From assembly GCA_036897485.1 (NCBI GenBank), contig JAYMTF010001280.1, positions 1-24,645 on the forward strand: 24,645 bases of DNA. The letters are read 5' to 3'. The translations under genes and the position numbers were made by a program. Source of the DNA: Pelargonium nanum. Its lineage: Eukaryota; Streptophyta; Magnoliopsida; Geraniales; Geraniaceae. Positions 11,501 to 23,809 of the stretch are shown piece after piece. Numbering within the stretch: the first letter of the stretch is position 1; each line of letters begins with the position of its first letter. The notes below the pieces were generated by a model that saw nothing but the letters and a program-made list of their open reading frames with translations, did not search any database and was not told the DNA's origin.

Positions 11501-12623
11501 TTAATATATTTATCGCCCTTTCTTTCTTAGGAGCAATACCAATCATGAACATGACCAGCCGGCTCATCTTCGCTTGAGGGACCCTAAAATTCCTGAAATA
11601 GTGAACTTGCCAGAGTATGCCGGACCAGAGTCACGATATTGTCCTGCACGTGTATACGAGTAATGTGTTTTCTATTGTGGCATGTCTAGAGTTATCCTCT
11701 TGAAATTAGTGTCTCTTATGCCTTTCTCGTCTGGATCTTTAGGTATGTCCCAGATGAAGAGAATAACATGAAGTTGCAAATTAATGCTCAAAATTGTCTA
11801 CACTGCAAGGTAATATATAAAGCTACTCCAGAGGTTGTTGGAACTTAGAAACACCATGTTCCCGGGCATGTGCATATGCAAATGGAGACAAATAAGTAAA
11901 TGAATGATATGCATGTATGTGCATTACATGGTTGTTTGTCATGGTTCTCATGGTACACAGGACATGTTCAACACGAACCCAAGTAGAACTTTATAAATGC
12001 TGATCATGCATAGCTCTTTTGCATATCATATAATCTCCTCAAGATGGTCCAGACTGAAACTTCAAAATGTGCATGTAAACAAACATGTAATGCTGGAAAA
12101 GATATGTGCATGACTTGGGTTTCCTCTGGCACAGCTTTGGTTTACCTATCTACTGATTGCTTGATCAAAACTAGCTATTATAAACTTGAACTAGGTCCTA
12201 TGCATATTGCGTGTATGCTTTCACATGATACCGTGTTGCCTAGTTTAGCTATGAACAGATTGAATCAAATATTTAAGCTGCTATGAATACAGCATGCGTG
12301 TACCATCTGTTTCCGTATCTCAGCAATTCAGCATGCACCTGCAAATGTATTGCATTTACATTGTGCATCCAAATCCTCCTACCATTTGTAAAACAAAACA
12401 TTTCTGCGTGAAGAATCTGATAATGGCTACCTATAGTATAAAATGTTGGATTTATATTCTTTGACCATGTTACATGTATGACCCTTCCTTGCCTCCTAAG
12501 GAAGCACTATTAATTTGACTTTAAATATTTTTTTTTCAGGCATGTGATATCAAAGATCCAAAGCAAAATATTAACTGGACGGTCCCAGAAGGAGGTGGTG
12601 GGCCAGGATACTCCATCATGTAG
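2589..12623 (+). CDS. ETFQO: Electron transfer flavoprotein:ubiquinone oxidoreductase, mitochondrial (18 exons, 664 aa)
   Basis: Accepts electrons from reduced ETF and passes them to ubiquinone at the matrix face of the inner mitochondrial membrane; in plants it serves branched-chain amino acid, lysine and phytol breakdown during carbon starvation. Coding exons: 2589-3102, 3280-3356, 3547-3653, 4208-4289, 4368-4476, 5287-5333, 5429-5503, 6169-6285, 7448-7516, 8553-8645, 8982-9084, 9527-9651, 10042-10091, 10224-10290, 10720-10799, 11531-11659, 11743-11809, 12540-12623. All introns are GT-AG and lengths sum to 1995 nt. Residues 1 to about 125 are Ser/Arg-rich, as in a mitochondrial presequence, and longer than I expect for the family. 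FAD-binding G-A-G-P-A-G is at 137-142, with an acidic residue at E166; [10 protein letters not shown] is at 444-453. The C-terminal 4Fe-4S ligands are C609, C633, C636 and C639. I chose the ATG at 2589; the in-frame GTG at 2559 is not a plausible plant start. Donors of introns 2 (GTGCTG) and 12 (GTTAGT) are less usual. Confidence 0.97.
3103..3279 (+). other. ETFQO intron 1: stop-free and a multiple of three
   Basis: This intron starts GTATGT, ends TTATAG and is 177 nt long. Read through in the frame of exon 1 it has no stop codon and rejoins exon 2 in frame, so a transcript retaining it would insert 59 mostly hydrophobic, Cys-rich residues directly after the first FAD-binding segment. Homology shows that the spliced form is the functional enzyme (V-G-A-H-I-L-S-G across the junction). 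Confidence 0.8.
4608..4775 (+). repeat. 85-bp tandem duplication in ETFQO intron 5
   Basis: Two head-to-tail copies, 4608-4692 and 4693 to about 4775, both begin GGTTAGATCTGCCTAAAGCC and both end with TTTGAATATT. They differ at only a few scattered positions. They lie wholly within the intron and carry no coding sequence. Confidence 0.9.
5779..5952 (+). mobile_element. Au-like SINE (5' truncated) with 17-nt target-site duplications, ETFQO intron 7
   Basis: Perfect 17-nt direct repeats AAAAATAATCTTCACAT at 5779-5795 and 5936-5952 flank a 140-bp insert (5796-5935). The insert contains a phrase like GAGAAACTATA...CAAAAATAGGGGTAAGACTGCATAC, then GGTGGGAGCCTCATGCTCTAGG and a pyrimidine-rich CCACCCTTTTTTA end. 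This order and wording resemble the body and 3' tail of angiosperm Au-type SINEs (GTAAGGCTGCGTAC... GGGAGC... CCCTTTT). Full-length Au elements are longer and carry pol III boxes; here the 5' part is short or degenerate, with only a weak B-box-like GTTTGACTTTG. It lies in the same direction as the host gene. The flanking duplications make transposition rather than chance very likely; the family name is by recall. Confidence 0.82.
7517..8552 (+). other. ETFQO intron 9 (1,036 nt)
   Basis: One of the longer introns of ETFQO, starting GTAAAT and ending TTGGACAG. It is AT-rich, with no recognisable repeat, RNA gene or nested gene. Short frames here show no conserved content. Confidence 0.8.
11810..12539 (+). 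other. ETFQO intron 17 (730 nt)
   Basis: Starts GTAATA and ends with a long T tract and TTTCAG, a strong plant acceptor. Around 11870-12300 it is rich in ATGCATGT-like words. An 80-codon ATG frame (12044-12286) lies inside it, but I recognise nothing in it and it is intronic. Confidence 0.75.
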
Positions 12624-12658
12624 ATAATCTATTTCCTCTCGAGAACTGAATAGAATAG

Positions 12659-12664
12659 AATAAA
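12659..12664 (+). terminator. Candidate polyadenylation signal of ETFQO
   Basis: An AATAAA hexamer lies 36 nt after the ETFQO stop codon at 12621-12623, within a run of AATAGAATAGAATAAAATG. Position and sequence fit a plant near-upstream element, though cleavage would then give an unusually short 3' untranslated region. A more distal site is equally possible. Confidence 0.4.
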
Positions 12665-13484
12665 ATGTGTAGATACTGCTCTGGTAGATAAAGAAATGAA
12701 CCCTTGAACATGTCTGTGAGGGTCAAGCTCTCAATATTAGAAGAAAAAGATGGATTTCAAAATACAATTGTTTCTACTTTCTTGTTAGTTGAAATTTGTT
12801 GCATTTGATGATGGGTATTGAAAATCCATGAATGTGTGGCTAAAACGAGCATCATTGCTATCAACGATCCACAAACTCAAGCAAGGACGCATGAGGTGTC
12901 GTTTGGTGCAAGCAGTGCAAGTAATGAAACTTTGCATTTGAGTCTCATTAGGTGAAACACTGAGTTTAGAGCTGAGAAGACTTGTGATTGTCGTTTTGAC
13001 CATCTTCCTTGTTAAGCAAGTTACTGCTGTTATGAGTTTGTTAGTAGTTAGCCAACCAGCATAATAAACTGTATTTGATTGTTTCTGGAAAATTGTAGGG
13101 CATTCGAAAATGAAATAAGATTTAACTTCTTGAAGATCCAGAGAGGGTGTGAGTGATTGTGTTTTGATTCCGTTTGTTGCCCTATTTAGTGGTGAATTAT
13201 CTTGTGTTTGGTTGATTAGCAATCTTGATCACTGAAATTGGTAACAAAGCATCGGTCCAGACAGCAAAATGGAGGATCATTTATGGAATGTGGAGATCAT
13301 CAGGGACAATAACAAGGGTATCAAAGAACTGAGAGATATGTTGCATTATTTCCGAGCAGAGATGAAAATTGAACTGGCGATCTGGTGCCGATCATGAAAA
13401 ATGGGATGAATAGGTATTCATATTAAGGAGTAGAAAATGGTCAACAACAAAAGAATGAGACTGAAGAACAGAGAAAAATAAGTC
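12665..13484. other. Intergenic region with a possible LTR-retroelement remnant
   Basis: TTGGTAACAAAGC at 13238-13250 matches 11 of 13 bases of the initiator-tRNA primer-binding site TTGGTATCAGAGC typical of plant LTR retrotransposons. About 20 nt further an ATG (13269) opens a 42-codon acidic/basic helical frame, as at the start of some gag proteins, before a stop. If real, a 5' LTR would lie roughly within 12800-13231, but I could not find a second LTR copy or define its ends. On the minus strand a 145-codon stop-free frame (12785-13222) starts at TTG and is not a recognisable protein. Confidence 0.25.
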
Positions 13485-13630
13485 AGAGTTCGGTAACTCA
13501 GATTGGCGCAAGCCTCCTTGAGATCTCAGGTTTGAGCCTCTTTATCAAGTGCTGGGGATGGTGTTAATTTGGTTAGAACATGTAGTAATTGGCTCTAAGA
13601 TTGTTCTCAATGGGAGTCTGACAATGAGAA
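13485..13630 (+). mobile_element. tRNA-derived SINE-like fragment
   Basis: An A-box-like GGCGCAAGCCTCC (13505-13517) is followed, about 11 nt after its end, by a B-box-like GGTTTGAGCCTC (13529-13540). The downstream phrase TTTATCAAGTGCTGGGG recalls that after the B box of the element at 1642 (CTTACTGACAGTATGGGG), which suggests one family. The boundaries are uncertain. The box spacing is short, so part of the 5' end may be lost. Confidence 0.38.
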
Positions 13631-13956
13631 TGAGCACCAGAGAGAGGTATCAACAAAACAGCAAATATGCACTACACATCAGCAACCACCAATGACAAAC
13701 CCTCCTAATTGCAGCAAAGGTGCTAAATAGAAAACTATAGCATATTACAAATATATCCCATGAATTCAATCTCTAACTAAAATAAATGTAAAGCTGCCTA
13801 TGACATAACTGTGGTTCCTAAGCAGGCTTCAGGTGAAAGGGGGGAAAGAATGAAAGCAAAAGGCTTTAGACAAAGATGGTTCTATCTGACAACAAACTGT
13901 AAACACAATTTTGAACATTAACTGACCCTTCAATTTCCGGTCTGCTGGTATGATTT
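13631..13956. other. 3' flank of the bZIP gene
   Basis: This contains the presumed 3' untranslated region of the minus-strand bZIP gene that stops at 13957-13959. No second gene or repeat is visible. I found no clear minus-strand AATAAA close to the stop. Confidence 0.45.
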
Positions 13957-17875
<3,919 letters not shown>

Positions 17876-18350
17876 CTATCAAATCTTCCGATTTCTGATC
17901 CTAATTCCCTATCGAGCTTGAATTTTTTTTTCCCCAAATTGAGACACCTAGAGAACAAACAAAACCCTAGAACCAGACACACACACACACAGCAAACAGC
18001 AAGAACAACAAATTAAACCAAATACAAAAAAAATTACAGAGCTCAATAAGACCGATCACCGTAACCCTAGAAAACGAAGATGGCTAACCTACAGATATAA
18101 TTAAGGGGTCGAAGGAAAGTTTAGGCCAGAAATGTATAGGCCAAAATTTTCCAGGAAAATGCAGGGATTTTCCGGGAAAATAGAAAAATTGAGGAAACGT
18201 GAGAGTGAAGAGAAAAGGAGGAGAATCCCGCAGGCTTTTGACAAAAAGGAACCGAATGATCACAAATCACATGGATTCAGACGCAGAGATCTGAGAGAAA
18301 GACGAAGAAGCGAAGCTTCGGAGACAAGATAAAATGGGGACACATGAGTC
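17876..18350 (-). promoter_or_regulatory. 5' untranslated region and promoter-proximal region of the bZIP gene
   Basis: Read on the minus strand this segment is pyrimidine-rich (TCTTC and CTTTTC words) and has no ATG until about 18270, as expected for a leader. A short AC/GT dinucleotide run lies at 17977-17992. GAAGCTTCG at 18311-18319 is nearly palindromic. I could not place a TATA box or the transcription start. Confidence 0.5.
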
Positions 18351-18590
18351 GCAATGTATTACAGAGGTTACATGCATCTACACCGTCTGTGTAGTGGGCC
18401 CCACTTAAGAGAGCGGTCCCGATTCGTTCAGGTTCTATCGTGCACACAACTGATTATGCCCCTGCAATGAACGGAGGTGTAGTCGTGTGTTGTACTATGT
18501 GTCTTGCAACTTTTTAGTTTCAGCTTCTCCGTGTTGTACGTTGACTCATTAAAGTGGTTTGGGTACAAGTATGAGTAGCATCTAAAATTG
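18351..18590. other. Intergenic region upstream of the bZIP gene
   Basis: Unique-looking sequence with GGGCCCCAC and TTGACTCA-like words but no gene. It probably contains distal promoter sequence of the minus-strand bZIP gene. Confidence 0.4.
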
Positions 18591-18720
18591 AATGATATCA
18601 TAGCCTTATTGGTGGTTTAATGCTCGGATTCGTACGTGAGGTCTTGTGTTCGAGTCACCTCAAGGGTGAATGATATATAATGTAGTTTGTGTGAGTTATT
18701 TAATAAAACTTTAAAACTTA
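18591..18720 (+). mobile_element. tRNA-derived SINE-like element
   Basis: A B box GTTCGAGTC (18648-18656) matches GWTCRANNC exactly. It is preceded by a weak A-box-like TTGGTGGTTTAATGCTCGG (18609-18627) at a typical spacing. The segment around the B box, GTGAGGTCTTGTGTTCGAG (18637-18655), is closely echoed near 24071 (TTGAGGTCTTAGATTCGAT). The element ends in an A/T-rich stretch. Ends are not resolved. Confidence 0.5.
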
Positions 18721-19017
18721 ATGATAACTTGAGCAATATTTGGACTTTGAGGATACATTTTATCGATGTTGATACTTAGATAATAACATTCTCATTCTCA
18801 TTACAATTTCTATTTTTTTACTGTCATTTATTTACAATTTGATTCTCACATAAAATCCTAGAAAGCTACCTTTAGAGGCTTATAGGGGATTCGACGTTTA
18901 CCTCAGCGCACGAGAAAGGCATGGGAACTCTCAAACTCATCCGCCGCCCGCGTACAACGCGTCTGAAAAGCAAGTGTTCAAGCCACAAATGGGCCACGAA
19001 GTGGACCTTATCTCGCC
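18721..19017. other. Intergenic DNA
   Basis: No gene or repeat recognised. The stretch from 18880 to 19015 is more GC-rich than its surroundings and leads into the tandem duplication. Confidence 0.4.
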
Positions 19018-19175
19018 ATCAACCAATCACATGTTGACACATGACGAATATGGGTGGTTAGTATAAGCCCTCCTTCCCTTCTTAGTAAGAGAATGAGGAT
19101 CAACCAATCGCATGTTGACACATGACGAAAATTGGTGGTTAGTATAAATCCTCTTTATTGGTAAGAGAATTAGAT
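19018..19175 (+). repeat. 81-bp tandem duplication with CCAAT and TATA-like motifs
   Basis: Two copies, 19018-19098 and 19099 to about 19175, share ATCAACCAATC(A/G)CATGTTG, then ACACATGACGAA and GGTGGTTAGTATAA. Each copy has a CCAAT (19023 and 19104) and, about 35 nt further, TATAAG (19062) or TATAAA (19143). A CT microsatellite follows at 19178-19192. A duplicated CCAAT/TATA module followed by a CT-rich leader resembles the promoter part of a retroelement LTR or a duplicated core promoter, but no LTR ends or coding region were found. The minus-strand frame here (19027-19260) merely translates the duplication. Confidence 0.85.
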
Positions 19176-19192
19176 CATCTCTCTCTCTCTCT

Positions 19193-20660
19193 AGAACATT
19201 TGTGATTCCAATCAAGATCTCACTCTCACGTATGAGACAATGTCCTGAAACCACATCCAAAATCTTTGATTTTTGGAGATTTGTCTCGCGCTGGTTACAT
19301 GTTCAAGACACCACGACCGACGTACCTTTGACATTGAACATCAACAACGAATGTCGGACATTGGACAAAAATGTAACAATAAAGAAAATAACTTAACACA
19401 TTAACAATATGACACACTCTAATGTGCACAAGTAATTGAGTATTTTAAATATGCACCTCAGAAGTGATTATGTTAACTTTTACTTACAGTACAACTTAAC
19501 AAAATTTACATAGTTAGTTACAACAACTTAAAGTAAAGTGTAGTTCATTACAAAAATTTCAAAATATATATTTGTTTTTTTTTTATTCTTCTACAATTAG
19601 TCGTAGTAATAAAATGACAAGAGAATGCATTTTTTTGTTTATATTTTCTTATGACAAAGAAGAAGGTGGCTATGAGCTATTATGATTGAAAAATTTACCA
19701 CGCAATTTCAATCTTATTTGATCAGATTATTAATATGGACTAAAAATAACTAACTACTACTAGGATAATGGAACTCACTTTAAGATTCTATAATTTGAAA
19801 ATGGCGTCAAATCATAACTTTATTTATTTTAGAAAAACTTTTAGTTTTAAACTTCTATAAAACAAAGTACATTAATTTTGACGAAAAAAGAGAGAAGAAT
19901 AAGATTATATGTCAATATCAATCTTGATTCCTTCCCGCCAATAGAAACTATTGATATCCTCCAAAGTTTGGTTACTTTCAAAATACCCAATTTGACATTA
20001 CAAAAAGAGGTTAGATGTCAATTTATAAGAGACCTAATTCTTATGGGTCCACAAATTGGAAAATATAATAATGCATGTCTTAATCTTTGAAGCATATAAG
20101 AAAATCATTTGAAAAGGACTGAAATCCTGTTTGTCTAAAGCTAACTTTATGGTTGATATTAATTTTCTTTTGGAGTTGTAGACTTGCTCTCATTACCTAA
20201 CTCACTTTTTGAAATTCGATTTAAGTCATAAGAGCATAAAAAATGGCTTAATTTAACTTATATAATAGACAATTAGATATTTCATAGATTACAAATTAAT
20301 CAAGAGATCTATTGGACAAAATGAGGTAAAAAGTTTATAAGTAGTTGTAGACATTTGATGTACTATTTGGTAAAATTTGATGATAATAAAGGTTTGTAAG
20401 GTTACTTTCATGAGATGATTGTTTGGTAAAAAAATGTGTAAAATGTATTTTAAAATGTTGTAAACACCAAAATAACATTTGTTAAGATAGTATTAAAAAA
20501 TGTCATTTGAAATAGTAAGCCCGCATCCAAAAAAGTGGACAAAAAATTAATTGAAACTCAATATTTAACAATTCATATACATCGTGTTAAAAAAATATCC
20601 ATATACATAGACCAAAACATGAGGTTAAACATGAAAAATGAATGTCAAAGTTAGTTGTAG
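19193..20660. other. AT-rich gene-poor DNA
   Basis: No convincing gene, RNA or repeat. The frame at 19878-20090 (70 codons) is not recognisable and has no flanking exon. The 20330-20470 segment contains repeated TTTGGTAAAA words typical of degenerate non-autonomous DNA transposons, but no terminal repeats could be paired. Confidence 0.45.
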
Positions 20661-20663
20661 AAC

Positions 20664-20800
20664 ACAATGGTCGACCATCAAACTACAAGCATTAGACACA
20701 ATGCTTGTCCATCAAATATATGAATGTGGTCTACCATCACGTGACTGTAGTCGACCATCAAGTGAATTTGGTCGACCATCGAGTGAATATGGTTGGTGAT
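20664..20800 (+). repeat. Short minisatellite with GGTCGACCATC core
   Basis: GGTCGACCATCA at 20669 is followed by a degenerate TTGTCCATCA (20705-20714) and then by three close units of 20-21 nt (about 20728, 20749 and 20769), each containing TC(G/T)ACCATC followed by (A/C/G)(A/C)GTGA. A degenerate last unit GGTTGGTGAT ends at 20800. The core GGTCGACC is itself an 8-bp palindrome. No reading frame is preserved across the units. Confidence 0.8.
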
Positions 20801-21701
20801 TTGCTTGTTATAAAACCAGTTTGTTTTGTTTTATTTTGTAACATGTGATTTTCATTTGGCTGAGGAGTATGGGCATGTACTTTCTCAACAAAGCACTGAG
20901 GGCAACATGGGAGTTCAATCCTTCATCTATCTTCATTTTGCTTATTGCAGTAAGCTTGAAACCAAAGCTGAACTCTTCTCCTCTCTCACTGCTTCCCCTC
21001 CACCATACTCTTTTTTCTTTCCCTATAATCATTCTAGCATAGTTCCTTTCAAATCCAATACATATTTACTTTCAACATCAAGCATTTCTTCAACCAACAA
21101 CAACTTATCCTCAGCCACCATCCACCCCGAGCAGCCCCCAACCTTCACCGCAGCCGCCACCATCAACATCCTCATATGTCTATGGTGGTGTTTTATGGTG
21201 TGGTAATTTTCAACAGTGATAAGCTTTGTGTTTCATTACAGCTATTTGATGCTCCACTTATTTGTACTTTCTTCTTCTTTTTTAGAATAATGAATAAAGT
21301 ACCGCTTGCCGATTATAAAAAGACGGGCAAGAGATTTTGGCCGAAATGTCTACTGCTCCAAAAATTAACATAAACTCTCTTGTGAGAGTCCTTTATATCC
21401 TCTGGCAATTACAAAAAAAGGCTGCAAGAGCACTACCAGTGTTCACAAACAAGCCCTAATAGACATTTCCATAAACACAACTACACAAGACATGCACATT
21501 TTCATTTGCATAAAATTGATCAAATTTGAAAGAAACGGTTCGTGCAAACATTTTATAACAAATTAAAAAGAATTAGAGAGATATTTTATGCTAACACTTT
21601 TGAGACCCAAACAGATGCCACGTTTCATTTTATAGGACAAGTCTGTTCATTCTAGTGAACCAATAACAGAGGCACACGTGTATTTTAAATTACCAGTCAA
21701 T
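20801..21701. other. Intergenic region with a possible LINE 3' end
   Basis: Frames between 20826 and 21373 open with non-ATG codons and are not recognisable; one frame at about 21100-21210 reads Pro/Ser/Gln-rich and ends in a stop. The phrase AATGAATAAAGTACCGCTTG followed by CCGATTATAAAAA (21288-21320) resembles 3' termini of plant LINEs (AATAAA, then TTGCCGAT and an A run), so a plus-strand LINE tail is possible, though I see no coding part upstream. An imperfect CTTGCC/GGGCAAG inverted pair brackets it. Confidence 0.3.
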
Positions 21702-22068
21702 TTTTTTTTAAGTTAAAAGGATAAAGTATTATTAATTCAAATCATCCAAACACAACTGAAATAACGGAATTGGACCATTAAGCCCAACCCAACCCTTAGG
21801 GCCTGACACACAAACTGACAACCTAGCGATAGAATGGGCCACCTTGTTTGTTGTTCTACGTATGAACCTAACCTCCCACCTAGGAAACAAAGCTAAACTA
21901 GCTCGAATATCACCAATAATAAGACCTAAAGCACTAAAAAGCTCCCCTCCGGTATTAATAAGATCCACAACTGAACTCGAATCGGACTCTATGATCACGT
22001 CACTCCGAGCATGTGGAATGACCCACAGCTAGAAAAGGCCTCTAAAGTTCGGTACTTGATGTTAGCTC
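21702..22068 (-). mobile_element. Decayed LINE, 3' block: RNase H domain and A tail
   Basis: The minus strand reads V-I-I-E-S-D-S-S-S-V-V (from about 21998 down), then R-W-E-V-R-F-I-R-R-T-T-N-K-V-A-H-S-I-A-R, the end of the RNase H (RVT_3) domain that follows reverse transcriptase in plant L1-type LINEs. The frame stops just after L-D-D-L-N at about 21735. Degraded, frameshifted similarity continues upstream to about 22068 (A-R-S-D-V-I-I-E-S-D-S with a preceding stop). Downstream, TAATAATACTTTATCC then a run of nine A residues (minus strand, ending near 21702) is a LINE-type 3' end. Non-functional because of stops and frameshifts. Confidence 0.85.
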
Positions 22069-22545
22069 AGTCCATTTCAAAATAATTTGGACTAAGTAGC
22101 CTCTTTTTTATTTTGGGACCAAAGACAATAAATAAAAGAAAGGTTACTGTTCAACTTTTTTAGGGTCAAAAGGTTTGATTATCGCATAAATAGTGTTGTG
22201 TCTTGTGTTAGCCATTTTTAAAAAAGAATTTAAATGGTTTAAGACTCTTTAGATTTGTTCCAATTTTAGACTGAATTTTTTTTTTTAATTTCATTCATGT
22301 GACTTGCGACCTGCTTTAATTTTCACATCAACATGAGATGTCATTTCACCCTATGTAGTCAACTTTGGATGTCACATCATCAAGTCATGAGTGGTGTTAG
22401 AAAAAATCAATTTCCCAAAATACCCCTTATCTCTCCCTCCAATTTGCAGCCTAGTTCATCCGAACCTCATTCTCTACAAGACTCGATGAAATCCGAAACC
22501 CCTCAAATCTGGGGACTAGGGATCCTGAAATATAAAACATCCTCC
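22069..22545. other. Non-LINE sequence separating the two LINE blocks
   Basis: AT-rich DNA with no similarity that I can see to the zinc-finger and linker region expected between the two LINE blocks. It may be a nested insertion or a deletion junction. The 14-mer AATATAAAACATCC is repeated at 22529-22542 and 22558-22571 around a T-C-C-T-T-A-rich spacer at its right edge. The plus-strand frame 22333-22593 is not recognisable. Confidence 0.5.
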
Positions 22546-22895
22546 TTAAAAAAAAGGAATATAAAACATCCGAACCCATCCCGATCCTCTTGAAACAACC
22601 TCTTCAAAGGAAATCCTAAGTCCACCATATACTTCACAAGACGTAATTTGGGTTTGAACAGCCCCATCAAGTAACGAAGAGTTCGGGAAGTACTTACTGC
22701 TAAAAACTCGACTAAAAAGAGAGATTGGATTCAATAACAGCCTCCAACCTTTTTTAGCAAGAAGTGCCAAATTCATCTCTATGAGAGACCTAAACTCAAG
22801 CCTGCTTCATTATTTTTGGAGCACAACCTCTTCCTTGAGACCCAATGGTTCGGGTGAGAGCCCGATTATGATCACCACCAATAATTACTAAAGTT
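22546..22895 (-). mobile_element. Decayed LINE, 5' block: post-reverse-transcriptase region
   Basis: The minus strand reads M-N-L-A-L-L-A-K-K-G-W-R-L-L from about 22776, then S-R-V-F-S-S-K-Y-F-P-N-S-S-L-L, the well-known segment after the reverse transcriptase core in plant L1-type LINE polyproteins. Just upstream H-W-V-S-R-K-R-L-C-S-K then E-A-G-L joins F-R-S-L only through a one-base frameshift near 22798-22802, and further up a Y-W-W is followed by stops. The reverse transcriptase catalytic part is not present within the window to the right. This block precedes the RNase H block in the correct minus-strand order. Confidence 0.85.
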
Positions 22896-23326
22896 TGACT
22901 CCAATTCCTAACAAATTGTGTAATCAAGGGTCAAAGAGCTGGATATTGAAGAATGATGGATAATAGGTCATTAGGTCGGACAAGCCTTAGGCTTGCCAAT
23001 GCAAAAGATCGACCAATTGATGGTCTTCTTCATTAATGTATAAACATGAAGAACAATTCAAAATCAGTAAAGACCAGCCAATAGACAAAATGGGTCTAAA
23101 TAACTCTAAATTTTTGGGTCAATAACATCCTGCACTGAACTATACATCAACCAATGCTCATGAATCATGATTCATAACTAATTACCTTCAATCTTCAATG
23201 TTAATTCAATCGAAGGCTATCAGATAACAAACAATGCTAAATGCACCAATTCTCAAAAAACTAAAATATTCACAGATAGTTACATACAAACTTGTAAAAC
23301 CCTAGAAAACACTAAAACTTACAATG
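22896..23326. other. Intergenic region, 3' side of the RING-H2 gene
   Basis: No gene recognised. CAAGCCTTAGGCTTG at 22981-22995 is a perfect 7-bp inverted repeat with a single central base. The part adjacent to 23327 is presumably the 3' untranslated region of the minus-strand RING-H2 gene. Confidence 0.45.
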
Positions 23327-23695
23327 TTACGATCGGGCGGGCAGCGTGAAACGGCAATAGGGACAGGTATGGTTGACGTTTAGCCACTGCACGATGCAAT
23401 TTTCATGGAAGAGGTGAGAGCAAGGCATGCGATTCAACACCGATCCGATACTGAACCTCTCCATACAGATGCTGCAATCTCGGACTGAATCGGATTCTTC
23501 TTCTTCGTCTTCTACAAAAATCACCTTCTCGAGCGCTTCGATGGACGATTCCGCCGCCGGCACCGGCACAGTCCTCGACGCCGATCGATTCTGTGACGTG
23601 AGCTCGTAAAAAGCCCTTAATTGGACGAGCGATTCCAATAACACCCTCGACGCCCTCTCCTCTGCATCTTCCGCCACCGCTATTGTTTCTGACAT
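23327..23695 (-). CDS. RING-H2 finger protein, probable E3 ubiquitin ligase (122 aa)
   Basis: Intronless minus-strand gene starting at the ATG at 23693-23695, the only in-frame ATG; the longer open frame to 23794 opens with TTG and contains the leader. Residues 1-60 are acidic and helical with no signal peptide or membrane segment. Residues 64-70 are a very acidic run (E-D-E-E-E-E-S). The RING-H2 domain fills the C-terminus: C74, C77, C92, H94, H97, C100, C111, C114, spacing C-x2-C-x14-C-x-H-x2-H-x2-C-x10-C-x2-C, with the Trp (W104) four residues after the sixth ligand that E2-binding RING-H2 domains have, and Pro after the seventh Cys. All eight zinc ligands are intact. Such short soluble RING-H2 proteins recruit an E2 and transfer ubiquitin; substrate and pathway are unknown. 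GC-rich compared with its flanks. Confidence 0.93.
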   Translation of the reverse strand: MSETIAVAEDAEERASRVLLESLVQLRAFYELTSQNRSASRTVPVPAAESSIEALEKVIFVEDEEEESDSVRDCSICMERFSIGSVLNRMPCSHLFHENCIVQWLNVNHTCPYCRFTLPARS

Positions 23696-23741
23696 ATTTT
23701 CTTGGCCCTCTCTCGCAAATCTTGAATTGGGGATTGCTTTG

Positions 23742-23757
23742 CGTGTATATATTTTGG
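23742..23757 (-). promoter_or_regulatory. Candidate TATA box of the RING-H2 gene
   Basis: On the minus strand AAAATATATACACGC lies about 50 nt upstream of the ATG. Initiation about 30 nt downstream would leave a leader of about 20 nt. Positional inference. Confidence 0.4.
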
Positions 23758-23809
23758 GGAAAATATTTGTGAGAATTTTGTTCACGCCCCTCAATTTATT
23801 CTAATTATA

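Noticed and set aside
12044..12286. 80-codon ATG frame inside ETFQO intron 17
   Set aside because: It lies wholly in an intron, has no recognisable domain and no splice partners.
12785..13222. 145-codon minus-strand frame with a C-x2-C-x3-H-x4-C pattern and W-I-V-D-S, recalling a Copia zinc knuckle and protease
   Set aside because: The knuckle spacing is one residue short, the protease motif lacks the D-S-G, the two motifs are only a few residues apart, and the frame starts at TTG. I kept it only as an unexplained open frame.
18132..18332. Basic plus-strand 66-codon frame
   Set aside because: It lies in the bZIP leader/promoter on the other strand, is purine-rich low-complexity sequence and matches nothing known to me.
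20826..21206. 126-codon plus-strand frame with Ser/Pro/Thr-rich part
   Set aside because: It opens with TTG, has no recognisable domain, and similar-length frames exist in the two other phases.
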